Positions 51,633 through 60,581 of a DNA stretch of 64,000 nt are shown piece after piece. The notes under the pieces were generated by a model. The model did not search any database and was not told the DNA's origin. It was given only the letters and a program-made list of their open reading frames with translations. The stretch is from positions 682,001-746,000 of the forward strand of contig NZ_JADFFL010000001.1 in assembly GCF_015222005.1 (NCBI RefSeq), read 5' to 3'. The translations under genes were made by a program, and so were the position numbers. Source of the DNA: Mucilaginibacter myungsuensis. GTDB taxonomy: Bacteria > Bacteroidota > Bacteroidia > Sphingobacteriales > Sphingobacteriaceae. How positions within the stretch are numbered: position 1 is the first letter of the stretch; each line of letters starts with the position of its first letter.

Positions 51633-54230
51633 TTAGATATGTTCGTTCAAAAACACAAATTGATGGTCGAACATATCCAATTTGATCTTACTTTCCTTAT
51701 CTACCTTACCCGCAAGGATCTGTTTCGACAATTCGTTCAGAATCTTTTTCTGGATCACACGTTTTAATGGACGCGCGCCAAATTGCGGATCGTAACCTAA
51801 CTGGGCCAGCCAATCCAACGCTTCTTCCGACGCTTCTATCGTGATACCCATCTCCTGCAAAGTATCCTGCACATGGCGGAATTGTAATTTTACGATATCC
51901 CCTATCTCGTCCCTACTCAGCGGGGTAAACATGATGATCTCATCTATCCGGTTCAAAAATTCCGGGCGGATGGTAGCACGTAGTACCTCGAACAGTTGGT
52001 TCTTTGTCCTTGCCAATACTTCTTCTTTATCACTATCCTCGTATCCCTGAAAGTTTTCCTGGATAACATGGGCGCCAATGTTCGAGGTCATGATGATGAT
52101 CGTATTCTTAAAGTTCACCACGCGACCTTTGTTATCGGTCAGGCGGCCATCATCAAGCACTTGCAGCAGGATATTGAACACATCCGGATGCGCTTTTTCG
52201 ATCTCGTCCAACAACACCACGCTATATGGTTTGCGCCTTACGGCCTCGGTCAGCTGACCGCCTTCATCGTAACCCACGTAGCCCGGAGGCGCGCCGATCA
52301 ATCTTGATACTGCGTGGCGTTCCTGATACTCCGACATATCTATCCGCACCAGCGCACCTTCATCATTGAACAGGAACTCGGCCAATGCCTTGGCCAACTC
52401 CGTTTTACCAACACCGGTAGTACCTAAAAATATGAAAGAGCCTATCGGTTTACGTTTATCTTGCAAGCCAGCACGGCTCCGGCGGATGGCATCGCTGATC
52501 GCCTCGATAGCCTCAGCCTGACCGGCCACACGTTTGTGCAACTCTTCTTCCAGGTTAAGCAACTTCTCGCGCTCGCTTTGGATCATTTTACTTACCGGGA
52601 TACCTGTCCAGCGCGAAACAACGCCGGCAATATCGTCGGCAGTAACTTCCTCTTTCAGCATCCGGCTATCCTTTTGGTTAGTCAGCAGGTCGGCTTTTAG
52701 TTTCTCAACCTCCTGCTCGGCTTCTTTAATACGGCCGTATTCCAGTTCGGCCACTTTACCGTAATCACCGGCGCGTTTAGCCTGATCAGCTTCAAGTTTA
52801 TAATTCTCTATCTGCTCCAGCTTTTGATTGATGCCGTCGACCATATCTTTTTCGCCCTGCCATTTGGCACGTAACGAATCGCGCTCGGCAGAAAGGTTGG
52901 CTATCTCTTCGCTTAGTTCTTTGACACGGTTATCGTCTTTCTCGCGTTTGATCGCTTCGCGCTCTATCTCTAACTGCATTATCCGGCGGTCCAACTCGTC
53001 AACCACTTCAGGAACCGAATCCATTTCCATACGGAGTTTGGATGCTGCCTCGTCCATCAGATCGATCGCTTTATCAGGCAGGAACCTGTCCGAAATATAG
53101 CGTTGCGACATCTCGACAGCGGCTATGATAGCCTCGTCTTTAATATGCACTTTATGATGCGTTTCGTAACGCTCCTTCAAGCCACGCAAGATTGATATCG
53201 CGTCAGCGGTATCCGGTTCGCCCACCAATACCATCTGGAAACGGCGCTCTAAGGCTTTATCCTTTTCCAGGTATTTCTGGTATTCGTTCAGCGTGGTCGC
53301 GCCAATGGCACGCAATTCGCCACGGGCTAAGGCAGGTTTAAGAATATTAGCCGCATCCATTGCGCCTTCTCCCCCGCCGGCACCAACCAGGGTATGTATC
53401 TCATCTATAAAAAGGATGATCTCACCATCGGCCTGGGTAACTTCTTTTATAACTGCTTTCAGGCGCTCTTCAAACTCGCCTTTGTATTTGGCGCCTGCTA
53501 TCAAAGCGCCCATATCTAAGGAGTAAACAGTTTTTGTCTTCAAATTCTCAGGCACATCGCCTTTAATGATCCTGAACGCGATGCCTTCGGCGATGGCGGT
53601 TTTACCTACGCCCGGCTCACCAACCAGGATCGGGTTGTTTTTAGTACGGCGCGACAGGATCTGGATCACCCGGCGTATCTCGTCGTCGCGACCGATCACA
53701 GGATCTAACTTGCCCGACTCCGCATACTCGTTAAGATCACGGGCATATTTATTTAATGCGTTATAAGTAGCTTCGGCATTCTGATCGGTCACCTTGCTAT
53801 CGCCGCGTAAGGCGACTATAGCTTTCTTCAGGTCCTTTTCGTTCACGCCCATATCTTTAAGGGCGGTGCTGGCTTTATCGCTAATGGCCAGAATGCCTAA
53901 CAGGATATGCTCTACCGAAACAAACTCGTCCTTAAACTCTTTAAGATAGCTTTGCGCCTTTTGCAGCGCGCTGTTAGCGTTTGATGATAAATAAACATTA
54001 CTACCGCTCACCTTTGGGTAAGATGCGATCTGCTGATCCAGCTGCTCATTTAGGCGGTTTAAATTAACGTTAAGTTTTTTTAACAGGTAGGCGATCACAT
54101 TCTCGTCTACCAAAAGCAACCCTTTTAACAGGTGCGCATTCTCAATGGCCTGCTGCTGGTTGCCTGTTGTTATTTCAGAGGCCTTTTGTACGGCCTCCTG
54201 TGCTTTTATGGTAAAATTGTTAAAATTCAT
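51633..54230 (-). CDS. clpB: ATP-dependent disaggregase ClpB
   Basis: Hsp100 chaperone of 865 residues, the usual length, that rescues aggregated proteins with DnaK. The N-terminal Clp-N double repeat covers about 1-145. NBD1 has Walker A GEPGVGKT (about 203-210) and Walker [13 protein letters not shown]. The coiled-coil M domain, the mark of ClpB against ClpC/ClpA, covers about 405-525. NBD2 has GTTGVGKT (about 600) and [16 protein letters not shown], plus sensor text NPxxGARPLKR-like FGARPLKR. No frameshift is seen. A TAGTTTTG box lies 17 bases upstream of the start. Confidence 0.98.
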   Translation of the reverse strand: MNFNNFTIKAQEAVQKASEITTGNQQQAIENAHLLKGLLLVDENVIAYLLKKLNVNLNRLNEQLDQQIASYPKVSGSNVYLSSNANSALQKAQSYLKEFKDEFVSVEHILLGILAISDKASTALKDMGVNEKDLKKAIVALRGDSKVTDQNAEATYNALNKYARDLNEYAESGKLDPVIGRDDEIRRVIQILSRRTKNNPILVGEPGVGKTAIAEGIAFRIIKGDVPENLKTKTVYSLDMGALIAGAKYKGEFEERLKAVIKEVTQADGEIILFIDEIHTLVGAGGGEGAMDAANILKPALARGELRAIGATTLNEYQKYLEKDKALERRFQMVLVGEPDTADAISILRGLKERYETHHKVHIKDEAIIAAVEMSQRYISDRFLPDKAIDLMDEAASKLRMEMDSVPEVVDELDRRIMQLEIEREAIKREKDDNRVKELSEEIANLSAERDSLRAKWQGEKDMVDGINQKLEQIENYKLEADQAKRAGDYGKVAELEYGRIKEAEQEVEKLKADLLTNQKDSRMLKEEVTADDIAGVVSRWTGIPVSKMIQSEREKLLNLEEELHKRVAGQAEAIEAISDAIRRSRAGLQDKRKPIGSFIFLGTTGVGKTELAKALAEFLFNDEGALVRIDMSEYQERHAVSRLIGAPPGYVGYDEGGQLTEAVRRKPYSVVLLDEIEKAHPDVFNILLQVLDDGRLTDNKGRVVNFKNTIIIMTSNIGAHVIQENFQGYEDSDKEEVLARTKNQLFEVLRATIRPEFLNRIDEIIMFTPLSRDEIGDIVKLQFRHVQDTLQEMGITIEASEEALDWLAQLGYDPQFGARPLKRVIQKKILNELSKQILAGKVDKESKIKLDMFDHQFVFLNEHI

Positions 54231-54246
54231 AGTATCAATATCTGGT

Positions 54247-54254
54247 CAAAACTA
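54247..54254 (-). promoter_or_regulatory. Candidate -7 box for clpB
   Basis: TAGTTTTG on the minus strand (forward CAAAACTA) matches the Bacteroidota -7 consensus TAnnTTTG exactly, 17 bases before the clpB ATG, which would give a very short leader. No -33 TTTG is seen at the proper distance, so support is partial. Confidence 0.35.
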
Positions 54255-54407
54255 TTGCCGATCGCTTGTTAACTGAAAAAAAGTCAGCTAAAACTAATTC
54301 CTTAGGACATTTTGTCTTCACATGGTGATCAACCATTCCTAAAATGAGTAATTAATAACAGATGAACCGCCAATTTGTGTACTTTTAGGCATCATAGTTA
54401 AGTACTC

Positions 54408-55760
54408 TTGAATATTTACCTTTTTAATAATGTGCCTCGGGGTGGCCAGTCCGGCTTCCAAAGGCATTTCACGCTTCAGAATCTGAAGTCGATGCAGATC
54501 CTTTGCAGTATATTTTTTATACTGAATGTAACGGTTAGATTATTCTATACCTTCACTCCAAACGGTGTTACCAAAGCCAGCAATTTCCCCGAATTTAAAT
54601 ACTCTAACTGGGCATATATCATAATAACACCGGTATTCTACCTAATAAGCGATCGGCTGTTAAAAAAGTTCGGTGATCTAAAAAAACCAACTGGCACGAT
54701 GTCCGTAACGGTCATTGCTTTTTCAGCCTATATCTTGCTGGCAGGCATCCTGTCCAGCTTTATTGCCATGTACAGCTTGCGCGATAATCTAACCATGTAC
54801 CTGGTTGCACTGGTGACCGTAAGTGTGATCTTTGTGTTCGACTACGAGGATACCATCATGCTCACTATCCTTACGGCTTTGCTGTTCACCATCGTACTTT
54901 TTTTATGCGAGGCCGACCCGATACAGATCATCTATGACCAACTGACATCCGTTGTGCTCCTTTGCGGGTTTTATTTTATATCTCGCTATGCCTACTCCTA
55001 CAAAGCCAGCCATTACATGCAGCTTACGGAGATCCGCCGCAAGAACATTGAGATAGAACGCGCCAGCGACTTTAAGAATGATGTGTTAGGCATTGTTGCG
55101 CACGACTTGCGTAACCCGATAGCTGCAATAGAATCCATAGCCATGATCATGCAGTTGGATCAGAATATCGATGACGATACCGAGGATAACCTGCGGATGA
55201 TCAAGACATCCTGCACTAAGGCGCGCACCATAGTTAACGACTTGTTAGAGGTAGCCAAAAACGAAAGCGACCGCCCGTTCGAGACCGAGCTAACGGACAT
55301 GAACGCGCTGATGAAACTCACAGTAGCAGCCTGGAAAGCTACCGGAGAGACCAAACAGCCGATCATCCTTACCGAACATGCCCGGCAGATATACGCCAAC
55401 ATCAATAAAGATAAATTTAACCGTGTGTTGGATAACCTGATCAGCAATGCGCTAAAATTCTCTAAAGAACGCGACCAGTTAGATCTGATCATTGGCGTGC
55501 ACGATAAACAAGTACTGTTGCAGGTTCAGGACCATGGCATGGGCATACCACAAGATATGCTGCCGCATATTTTTGAGCGTTTTACCAAGGCCGGCCGCCA
55601 AGGTATGCGTGGCGAAACATCCACGGGACTGGGCTTAAGTATTGCCAAGCAGATCATAGAAAAACATGGCGGGGACATCACTGTAGATAGCGAAGAAGGT
55701 AAAGGATCCACATTCAGTATTAGTTTACCTTTAGATACTAATGTACCGGCTATTTCATGA
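54408..55760 (+). CDS. Membrane histidine kinase
   Basis: Sensor kinase of up to 450 residues. About six hydrophobic segments (30-195) form the membrane part without a large periplasmic domain. The phospho-acceptor is H232 in VAHDLRNPIAAIE, and the ATPase domain has DNLISNALKFS, VQDHGMGIPQDMLPHIFERF and GLGLSIAKQIIEKHGG. The listed start is TTG at 54408; ATG at 54492 (MQILCSIFF) is a serious alternative that begins right at the first membrane helix. No response regulator lies next to it, so it is an orphan in this window. Its end overlaps the convergent YdcF-like gene by 11 bases. Confidence 0.88.
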   Translation: MNIYLFNNVPRGGQSGFQRHFTLQNLKSMQILCSIFFILNVTVRLFYTFTPNGVTKASNFPEFKYSNWAYIIITPVFYLISDRLLKKFGDLKKPTGTMSVTVIAFSAYILLAGILSSFIAMYSLRDNLTMYLVALVTVSVIFVFDYEDTIMLTILTALLFTIVLFLCEADPIQIIYDQLTSVVLLCGFYFISRYAYSYKASHYMQLTEIRRKNIEIERASDFKNDVLGIVAHDLRNPIAAIESIAMIMQLDQNIDDDTEDNLRMIKTSCTKARTIVNDLLEVAKNESDRPFETELTDMNALMKLTVAAWKATGETKQPIILTEHARQIYANINKDKFNRVLDNLISNALKFSKERDQLDLIIGVHDKQVLLQVQDHGMGIPQDMLPHIFERFTKAGRQGMRGETSTGLGLSIAKQIIEKHGGDITVDSEEGKGSTFSISLPLDTNVPAIS

Positions 55761-56502
55761 ACCTGTTGACACCATAGCCAATTAATTCTTTTAAAAATCC
55801 ACCCCAAGCCATAATAATATAAGGTTCGGGGATGATATCGCTAAAAACAGGCCAGCCTATTTTAACCGTTTGGATATTGCTTGGGTAGGGTTGCACATCG
55901 ATATTGTTCTTTTTAAATATCATGACCGATCGCCGCATATGGTTCGCTGAAGTAACTAAGAGATAAGGTGGCTTTAAACCTTTTTGTTGTAAAACGACCG
56001 CCGATAGTTTGGCATTTTCCATCGTGTTGCGTGCCTTGCCTTCTATCAACACCGCGCTATCTGGTACACCAAAACGTTTCATCTGCCCACGGGTCCACTC
56101 CCCTTCCGAAAAACCGTTGGGTAGTAACAAACTACTTCCTCCTGTGACCAATACGTGCGATGCTTTACCGGCCCTGTACAATTTTACCCCCTGAAAAAAG
56201 CGATCGAACGACTCGTTGAAATGCCCTTCTTTGCCATCGCTGGTAGATACAAAACCGCCCAACACTATCGCGCAGCTATAACGGGCGCTATCGGGCAGCT
56301 TTACGGCGCGGTACTCCCAAGATCGGGCCACAATGTTGAACAGCCACGCGTTGGAGAACAGCAACAACATTACCGCCCCTGCTATTGCAGTACAACGCCT
56401 TAATTTTGCCCGTTTGGTGAAAGCCGCTATCAGCAACAATACCAATATCCAATAAATTGGGTTGATTAGGAATAGCAATAACTTGGATAAGATGAAGTAC
56501 AT
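55750..56502 (-). CDS. YdcF/ElyC-family (DUF218) membrane protein
   Basis: Protein of 250 residues with two N-terminal hydrophobic segments (about 5-25 and 35-58) and a DUF218 domain from about 78. Domain text is CAIVLGGFVSTSDGKEG, HVLVTGGSS, EGKARNTMENAKLSA and LLVTSANHMRRSVMIF. E. coli ElyC, of the same family, affects undecaprenyl-linked envelope synthesis; the catalytic function is unknown. It converges on and overlaps the histidine kinase gene by 11 bases and is 14 bases from the Pmp3-like gene upstream. Confidence 0.85.
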   Translation of the reverse strand: MYFILSKLLLFLINPIYWILVLLLIAAFTKRAKLRRCTAIAGAVMLLLFSNAWLFNIVARSWEYRAVKLPDSARYSCAIVLGGFVSTSDGKEGHFNESFDRFFQGVKLYRAGKASHVLVTGGSSLLLPNGFSEGEWTRGQMKRFGVPDSAVLIEGKARNTMENAKLSAVVLQQKGLKPPYLLVTSANHMRRSVMIFKKNNIDVQPYPSNIQTVKIGWPVFSDIIPEPYIIMAWGGFLKELIGYGVNRFMK

Positions 56503-56516
56503 TTTTGTAAAGGTAT

Positions 56517-56717
56517 CTAAAACCCGTAGCGTTTAACTGTCCGCATCATTTGCCTGTGGCGTTTGGCGGCATAATAGTCGTTAGTGACCAATACGGCGTG
56601 TATAATGCCCGGAACCCAAAAACAAATAGTGAGGATAATACTCAATATAAAAGCGCCTATACGACCGGTAGTAAGCACAGCCAAAGGTGGAAATATGAAG
56701 CAAAGGAAGTAACGCAT
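56517..56717 (-). CDS. YqaE/Pmp3-family small membrane protein
   Basis: Protein of 66 residues with two transmembrane segments. FPPLAVLTTGRIGAFILSII and CFWVPGIIHAV match the Pmp3/YqaE proteolipid family, linked in yeast and plants to membrane potential and salt stress. A short basic tail follows. The gene directly precedes the YdcF-like gene on the minus strand and may be co-transcribed. It is full length for the family. Confidence 0.87.
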   Translation of the reverse strand: MRYFLCFIFPPLAVLTTGRIGAFILSIILTICFWVPGIIHAVLVTNDYYAAKRHRQMMRTVKRYGF

Positions 56718-56778
56718 AATGATAATGTCTTTGCTAATATAGATAGAAATTGCAGCTATTTGTTACTACAACATCAGC

Positions 56779-56810
56779 AAAAACCCTGTGCAACATCGCG
56801 CTGCACAGGG
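56779..56810 (-). terminator. Intrinsic terminator after the PepSY-like gene
   Basis: Perfect 9-base arms CCCTGTGCA (56784-56792) and TGCACAGGG (56802-56810) with a 9-base loop; the minus strand continues with TTTTT. It lies 37 bases past the PepSY-like stop codon. Confidence 0.85.
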
Positions 56811-56846
56811 CTCCTTAATTAAAACTATAGTAAATATAGGCAGTGG

Positions 56847-57770
56847 TTATTTTATGGTGATGCTTTTTACAAATGCACCCGAGGCATCAAAATGCACCGC
56901 ATAGCGGGTTCCACTGACATCTATCAAGACCACATATCTTGCAACCACGCCGTTAACTTTTTCGGTAAAAGCTTTACCAAATACGTAGCCTGCGTAAGTG
57001 GTATTAAGATAGGTAGTAATGGCCGCTGGCAAAGCCGCCTGTGCCACTGCCGACTTAATTGGCCTTGGATGTAACTGGATACGCTTAACAAAAGCCAGTT
57101 TTGAGGTGAACGACGTTGCGAACAGACCTTTGTTAGCACTCAGTACAATATAGCCGCTATCGCGGGTCATCACGGCGTGCAGCAAAGTGTCCGTTGCATA
57201 GTTAGCAGTAAAATAGGTTTTGATAGTGAACGGCAGCGCGCTCAAAGCGATGGTATCTTTTTGCAGACCATTGCGATTCTCGAAACGGCCGCCCGGATGC
57301 CAGCCCGGTCCGGCGTGGTCGCGTGGTTCGCGTTGTTCCAGTATGTTCACAAATGTGCCGGCCGCATCAAATTTTAAACCAACCGCTTTGCTGTTGTAGT
57401 TGATGGCCACCACGTAGCCTGTTAAAGAGCCCGATCTATCAGCGATCTTAAAGGCTTTTTGCGCCGTATAACCCGAATAGTTAGCTGTTAAATAAGTGGC
57501 GATAGCAGCAGGCAAAGCACTGAACGCAATGGTATCCGGCCGTTTACCCGGAGGGCAGGCTTTCATTAAATAAACAGAGTCTTTTGTTGCCGATAATGTT
57601 GACACGGACCCTGCCGATATCAGGATATCGCCGTTAGTGGTCGCCGCTGTTGACGAGGCCGCAGCCTTTAGGTCCGATACTTCATTCTGCTTGTTGCACG
57701 ATGACAGCATAGCAAAAGCCAGTAGCCCCGATACAGACAAGGCGCAGTAGATGATGGTAAGTCTTTTCAT
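56847..57770 (-). CDS. Lipoprotein with three PepSY-like (BLIP-like) domains
   Basis: Lipoprotein of 307 residues when started at ATG 57770 (lipobox MLSSC, Cys25). A longer frame from 57917 adds a basic, non-signal N-terminus and is rejected. Three copies of a ~75-residue module follow, each with a stretch such as ALPAAIATYLTANYSGYTAQ, ALPFTIKTYFTANYATD or ALPAAITTYLNTTYAGYVFG, then strands ending in VGLKFDAAGTFVNILE or YAVHFDASGAFVKSI. This is the PepSY-like/beta-lactamase-inhibitor-like fold common in Bacteroidota exported proteins. The role is unknown; protein or peptide binding is possible. A good terminator follows. Confidence 0.82.
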   Translation of the reverse strand: MKRLTIIYCALSVSGLLAFAMLSSCNKQNEVSDLKAAASSTAATTNGDILISAGSVSTLSATKDSVYLMKACPPGKRPDTIAFSALPAAIATYLTANYSGYTAQKAFKIADRSGSLTGYVVAINYNSKAVGLKFDAAGTFVNILEQREPRDHAGPGWHPGGRFENRNGLQKDTIALSALPFTIKTYFTANYATDTLLHAVMTRDSGYIVLSANKGLFATSFTSKLAFVKRIQLHPRPIKSAVAQAALPAAITTYLNTTYAGYVFGKAFTEKVNGVVARYVVLIDVSGTRYAVHFDASGAFVKSITIK

Positions 57771-57885
57771 TTCCTTGGTTATTAATGGTTTGTATTTACT
57801 GAAATGAAAGTACAGCAGGTAACAGAAATATGACAGGATGTATCGGCGAATGCCGCGCGTGTGTCGATAAGTGGCCCATCTACAA

Positions 57886-57915
57886 ATAAAAATGGCCGAC
57901 AATTGCTTGCCGACC
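57886..57915 (-). terminator. Probable weak terminator after the LuxR-like HTH gene
   Basis: On the minus strand GGTCGGCAA ... TTGTCGGCC (forward 57894-57915) forms an imperfect stem with two mismatches, followed by ATTTTTATTT. It lies 44 bases past the HTH gene stop codon. The mismatches lower confidence. Confidence 0.45.
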
Positions 57916-57958
57916 ACGGGTTTACTTAATAGTTATGATCAGTTAAAAGCTATGCTGC

Positions 57959-58303
57959 CTAATTATGCGGCTCGTAATATTCAGGCTTAATGGCCATACG
58001 GTTAAGGGCCTCGTTGTGGGTATCCAAAACCTTCTTCCACCAAAAGCAATACTGGCGCGGGTAGGTCACCCTATCCATATTATCCCTGCGGCAAAGGCCC
58101 TCTAATGCCAGCAGTTTGTACATTACCTTGCGGCTGTGATCTACCACCGCGTGCGATCGTTGGGTGTAGCCGTAGGCTTTGTTAATATCGCGATTGGTTT
58201 TGCCCATCAATATCTGCTCGAATAATTCGATATGCAGGTTTGAAAATTTCTTTGTCTTTAACAACGGACGGGCTGCGCTGTGTATGCTCATTATCTCGTT
58301 CAT
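57959..58303 (-). CDS. LuxR/GerE-like helix-turn-helix protein
   Basis: Protein of 114 residues. Residues about 20-70 (NLHIELFEQILMGKTNRDIN, then YTQRSHAVVDHSRKVMYKLL) have the spacing of a GerE-type DNA-binding domain (xxxELxxLxxxGxxNxEI ... TVKxHxxxIxxKL). The rest, with CRRDNMDRVTYPRQY, is basic and of unknown fold. There is no receiver or ligand domain, so it may be a small stand-alone regulator. No clear target is near; a 60-residue membrane protein gene lies 33 bases upstream. The similarity is by eye and moderate. Confidence 0.6.
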   Translation of the reverse strand: MNEIMSIHSAARPLLKTKKFSNLHIELFEQILMGKTNRDINKAYGYTQRSHAVVDHSRKVMYKLLALEGLCRRDNMDRVTYPRQYCFWWKKVLDTHNEALNRMAIKPEYYEPHN

Positions 58304-58336
58304 GGCTATCTGTTTTAGGTTTATCAGAGAGATGTG

Positions 58337-58519
58337 TTATTTATCTAGGTAAAATGCAAGCCCGATACAAATGATGTTCACCACCAGGTATCCTACACTT
58401 TTGATCCTAACCTCCATCGGGTCGGGTTCTCCCCTGCGGCGGTCCTTCCTGTTAAGCCTGCCAATAAAAAAACAAGCGTTGATCAGTAATAATGCAATTA
58501 CAATTTCGCGTATGTACAT
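58337..58519 (-). CDS. Small membrane protein of unknown function
   Basis: Protein of 60 residues with two predicted membrane helices (about 4-20 and 41-57) and a very basic loop between them (NRKDRRRGEPDP). It lies between the PorE-like gene and the HTH gene on the minus strand, 33 bases before the latter. The start is ATG. Hydropathy and strand context favour a real gene, but no family is recognised. Confidence 0.5.
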   Translation of the reverse strand: MYIREIVIALLLINACFFIGRLNRKDRRRGEPDPMEVRIKSVGYLVVNIICIGLAFYLDK

Positions 58520-58577
58520 GGGTCGGTAGTTTAGCTTTAGCGTTATAATGGTTTTACTTAGTAGTCTTAATTTGGAT

Positions 58578-60569
58578 CTATTGGTCGTTCACTTTGGTGA
58601 TGGTGTTCTCTAACTTCAGCACCATAAATTCGGTACGGCGGTTCAATTGGCGGCCTTCGGGGTTGTCGGCACCATTAGGTAGCGAGTTTGGCGCTGTAGG
58701 CTTGGTCTTGCCGTAACCTTTCGCAAATATCCGGGTGCTATCTACCCCGCTGGATACGATGTAGTCCACACAAGATTGTGCCCTGGCTTGTGATAGATTA
58801 TTATTGTAGGCATCACTGCCAACAGAATCCGTATGTGCTGATAACTCGACTTTAATGTTAGGGTTATCTTTCATAATGGTCACCAAACCGTTAAGCACTT
58901 CTTTCGACTCTTGGCGAAGATCTGCCTTTGCATAATCATACAACACGTTGGCGATCACTATCGGCCTGTTCACCTCGAAAGGCTGCAAGCATACTTCCGG
59001 ACTCATTAATGTATCATTCAACATCTGCCCTTTTGGACGGGTGACAGGTAATACCTTGCTGAAGTATTTTTCTTTCTCCAGCCTCATTTGGAACGGGCGG
59101 GTAGTGGCTACCCTGAAGTTATATTTCGCGCCCTTACCGGTGGTCATTTCGGCAACAACGTCTTTAGATATTGAATCAATAAAAGATACCTTTACGCCCG
59201 GCAATGGCTTTTTGGCATCGCAATCGGTAACCAACCCGGCCAGGATGTAGCGTTTATCGGTCATCTGAAACAGTTCTAAACAGCAATCTGATTCCCGGTC
59301 CGAACTCATGTAAAACTGAGTATCATTATTTTTATCAGGCTGATAATACAGATCATCCTTAGCTGAATTGATCGGATAGCCCATATTTTTAGGCTTAGAG
59401 AAATAGCCCATATCGCCCTGACTTTCGTACAGGTCAAAACCGCCTAAGCCTACCATGCCTTTACTGGCGTAAACAAGGCGTTTGTTGGCCAGATCGTAAT
59501 AAGGTGATTGTTCATCCTTATCGGTATTAATACTTGCCCCCACATTGGTAGAGTTGATCGGCTCGCCGTTACCATCCAATTCAGCAAACCAAATATCCTG
59601 GCCGCCTTGGCCGCCCGGTTTGTCCGACACAAAATATAGGCGCTTGCCGTCTATGGTCACAAAGGGCTGCAAAGCGTTAAATCCTTGCAGGTTAATATTC
59701 GAGTTCAATGCTTTAGCTGTACCCCATACACCGCCCGTCATCTCCATCTTAAAGATATTGCAGACGGTTTTTGCGCCCTCTTTATACCAGCGGGTAAAGT
59801 ACATTTTGCTACCATCGGGGTTTAAGGCCGGGGTACCGTATTCCTCGTTCTTCTTTTCGTCTTCGATCTTCAGGTCAATGATCTGCGGCACGCCTTTGCC
59901 TGTGCTTTTGTAAAGTTTATTCAGGCGGCGTTTATCATCTTTGACCAAACGCGACGAGGTGAAGTAGAAATTGTCGTCGCGAGTGATCATAGCGTAATTG
60001 GACCCGTCCGAATTCCACTCCCCTTTCAATTTCATGCTCTCCATCAGCATAGGGTATTTATACTGATCGATAGCGAATTTGCAATTGGCTATCTCTTTGT
60101 TGGCGTTGGCTACATAATCGCCCTCGCCACGATAACCATCTTTAAACTGAGTAAGTTGCTTAATGGCATTATCAAAATGCTGATTAGCCCTCAGGCATAC
60201 CCCATACCAGTATCGCGCCAGCGGATGATCGCCCTCGGCGTTAGAGTTAAGCACTTTATAATACCAGCCCTCTGCCTCCAAATAATTCTCGTACCCGCGA
60301 TACGATTCTGCCAATTGAAAGGTGAGATAATTAACATCGGCCGGGCTGGGCGTAGCCACCTTTTTGGTGGTACGTGCCTGATAAGGTATTTCTTGCCCTT
60401 GCGGAGCGATGTTCATTTGGTCGGCGGCTTTGCGGTAGTAATAGGCAGCTTCGTAAAAATTCTTCACCTTAAAGGCTTTGTCGCCAAGTGCTTTAAAGTT
60501 TTGATCGTATTGTGCCGAAGCGAATTGGCAGCAAAACAATAGCAACAGTGTGTAAAGTGTGACTTTCAT
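58578..60569 (-). CDS. PorE-like OmpA/PD40 envelope protein (T9SS-associated)
   Basis: Exported protein of 663 residues: signal peptide (cleavage near ASA-Q, 19), TPR-like repeats (about 25-165), a PD40/WD40-type propeller (about 185-430, with YFTSSRLVKDDKRR and YFVSDKPGGQGGQDIWFAEL), a carboxypeptidase regulatory-like domain (about 445-520) and a C-terminal OmpA peptidoglycan-binding domain (about 545-655, with VELSAHTDSVGSDAYN and LSQARAQSCVDYI). This order is that of PorE of Porphyromonas gingivalis and of proteins paired with PorP/SprF. It is the last gene after the PorP-like gene (12-base gap), and anchors the T9SS-linked complex to peptidoglycan. Confidence 0.9.
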   Translation of the reverse strand: MKVTLYTLLLLFCCQFASAQYDQNFKALGDKAFKVKNFYEAAYYYRKAADQMNIAPQGQEIPYQARTTKKVATPSPADVNYLTFQLAESYRGYENYLEAEGWYYKVLNSNAEGDHPLARYWYGVCLRANQHFDNAIKQLTQFKDGYRGEGDYVANANKEIANCKFAIDQYKYPMLMESMKLKGEWNSDGSNYAMITRDDNFYFTSSRLVKDDKRRLNKLYKSTGKGVPQIIDLKIEDEKKNEEYGTPALNPDGSKMYFTRWYKEGAKTVCNIFKMEMTGGVWGTAKALNSNINLQGFNALQPFVTIDGKRLYFVSDKPGGQGGQDIWFAELDGNGEPINSTNVGASINTDKDEQSPYYDLANKRLVYASKGMVGLGGFDLYESQGDMGYFSKPKNMGYPINSAKDDLYYQPDKNNDTQFYMSSDRESDCCLELFQMTDKRYILAGLVTDCDAKKPLPGVKVSFIDSISKDVVAEMTTGKGAKYNFRVATTRPFQMRLEKEKYFSKVLPVTRPKGQMLNDTLMSPEVCLQPFEVNRPIVIANVLYDYAKADLRQESKEVLNGLVTIMKDNPNIKVELSAHTDSVGSDAYNNNLSQARAQSCVDYIVSSGVDSTRIFAKGYGKTKPTAPNSLPNGADNPEGRQLNRRTEFMVLKLENTITKVNDQ

Positions 60570-60581
60570 AAGTTCAAGGTT

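Noticed and set aside
57771..57917. N-terminal extension of the PepSY-like lipoprotein frame
   Set aside because: The first 49 codons give a basic, aromatic stretch with no homology look, while ATG at 57770 starts a perfect lipoprotein signal peptide.
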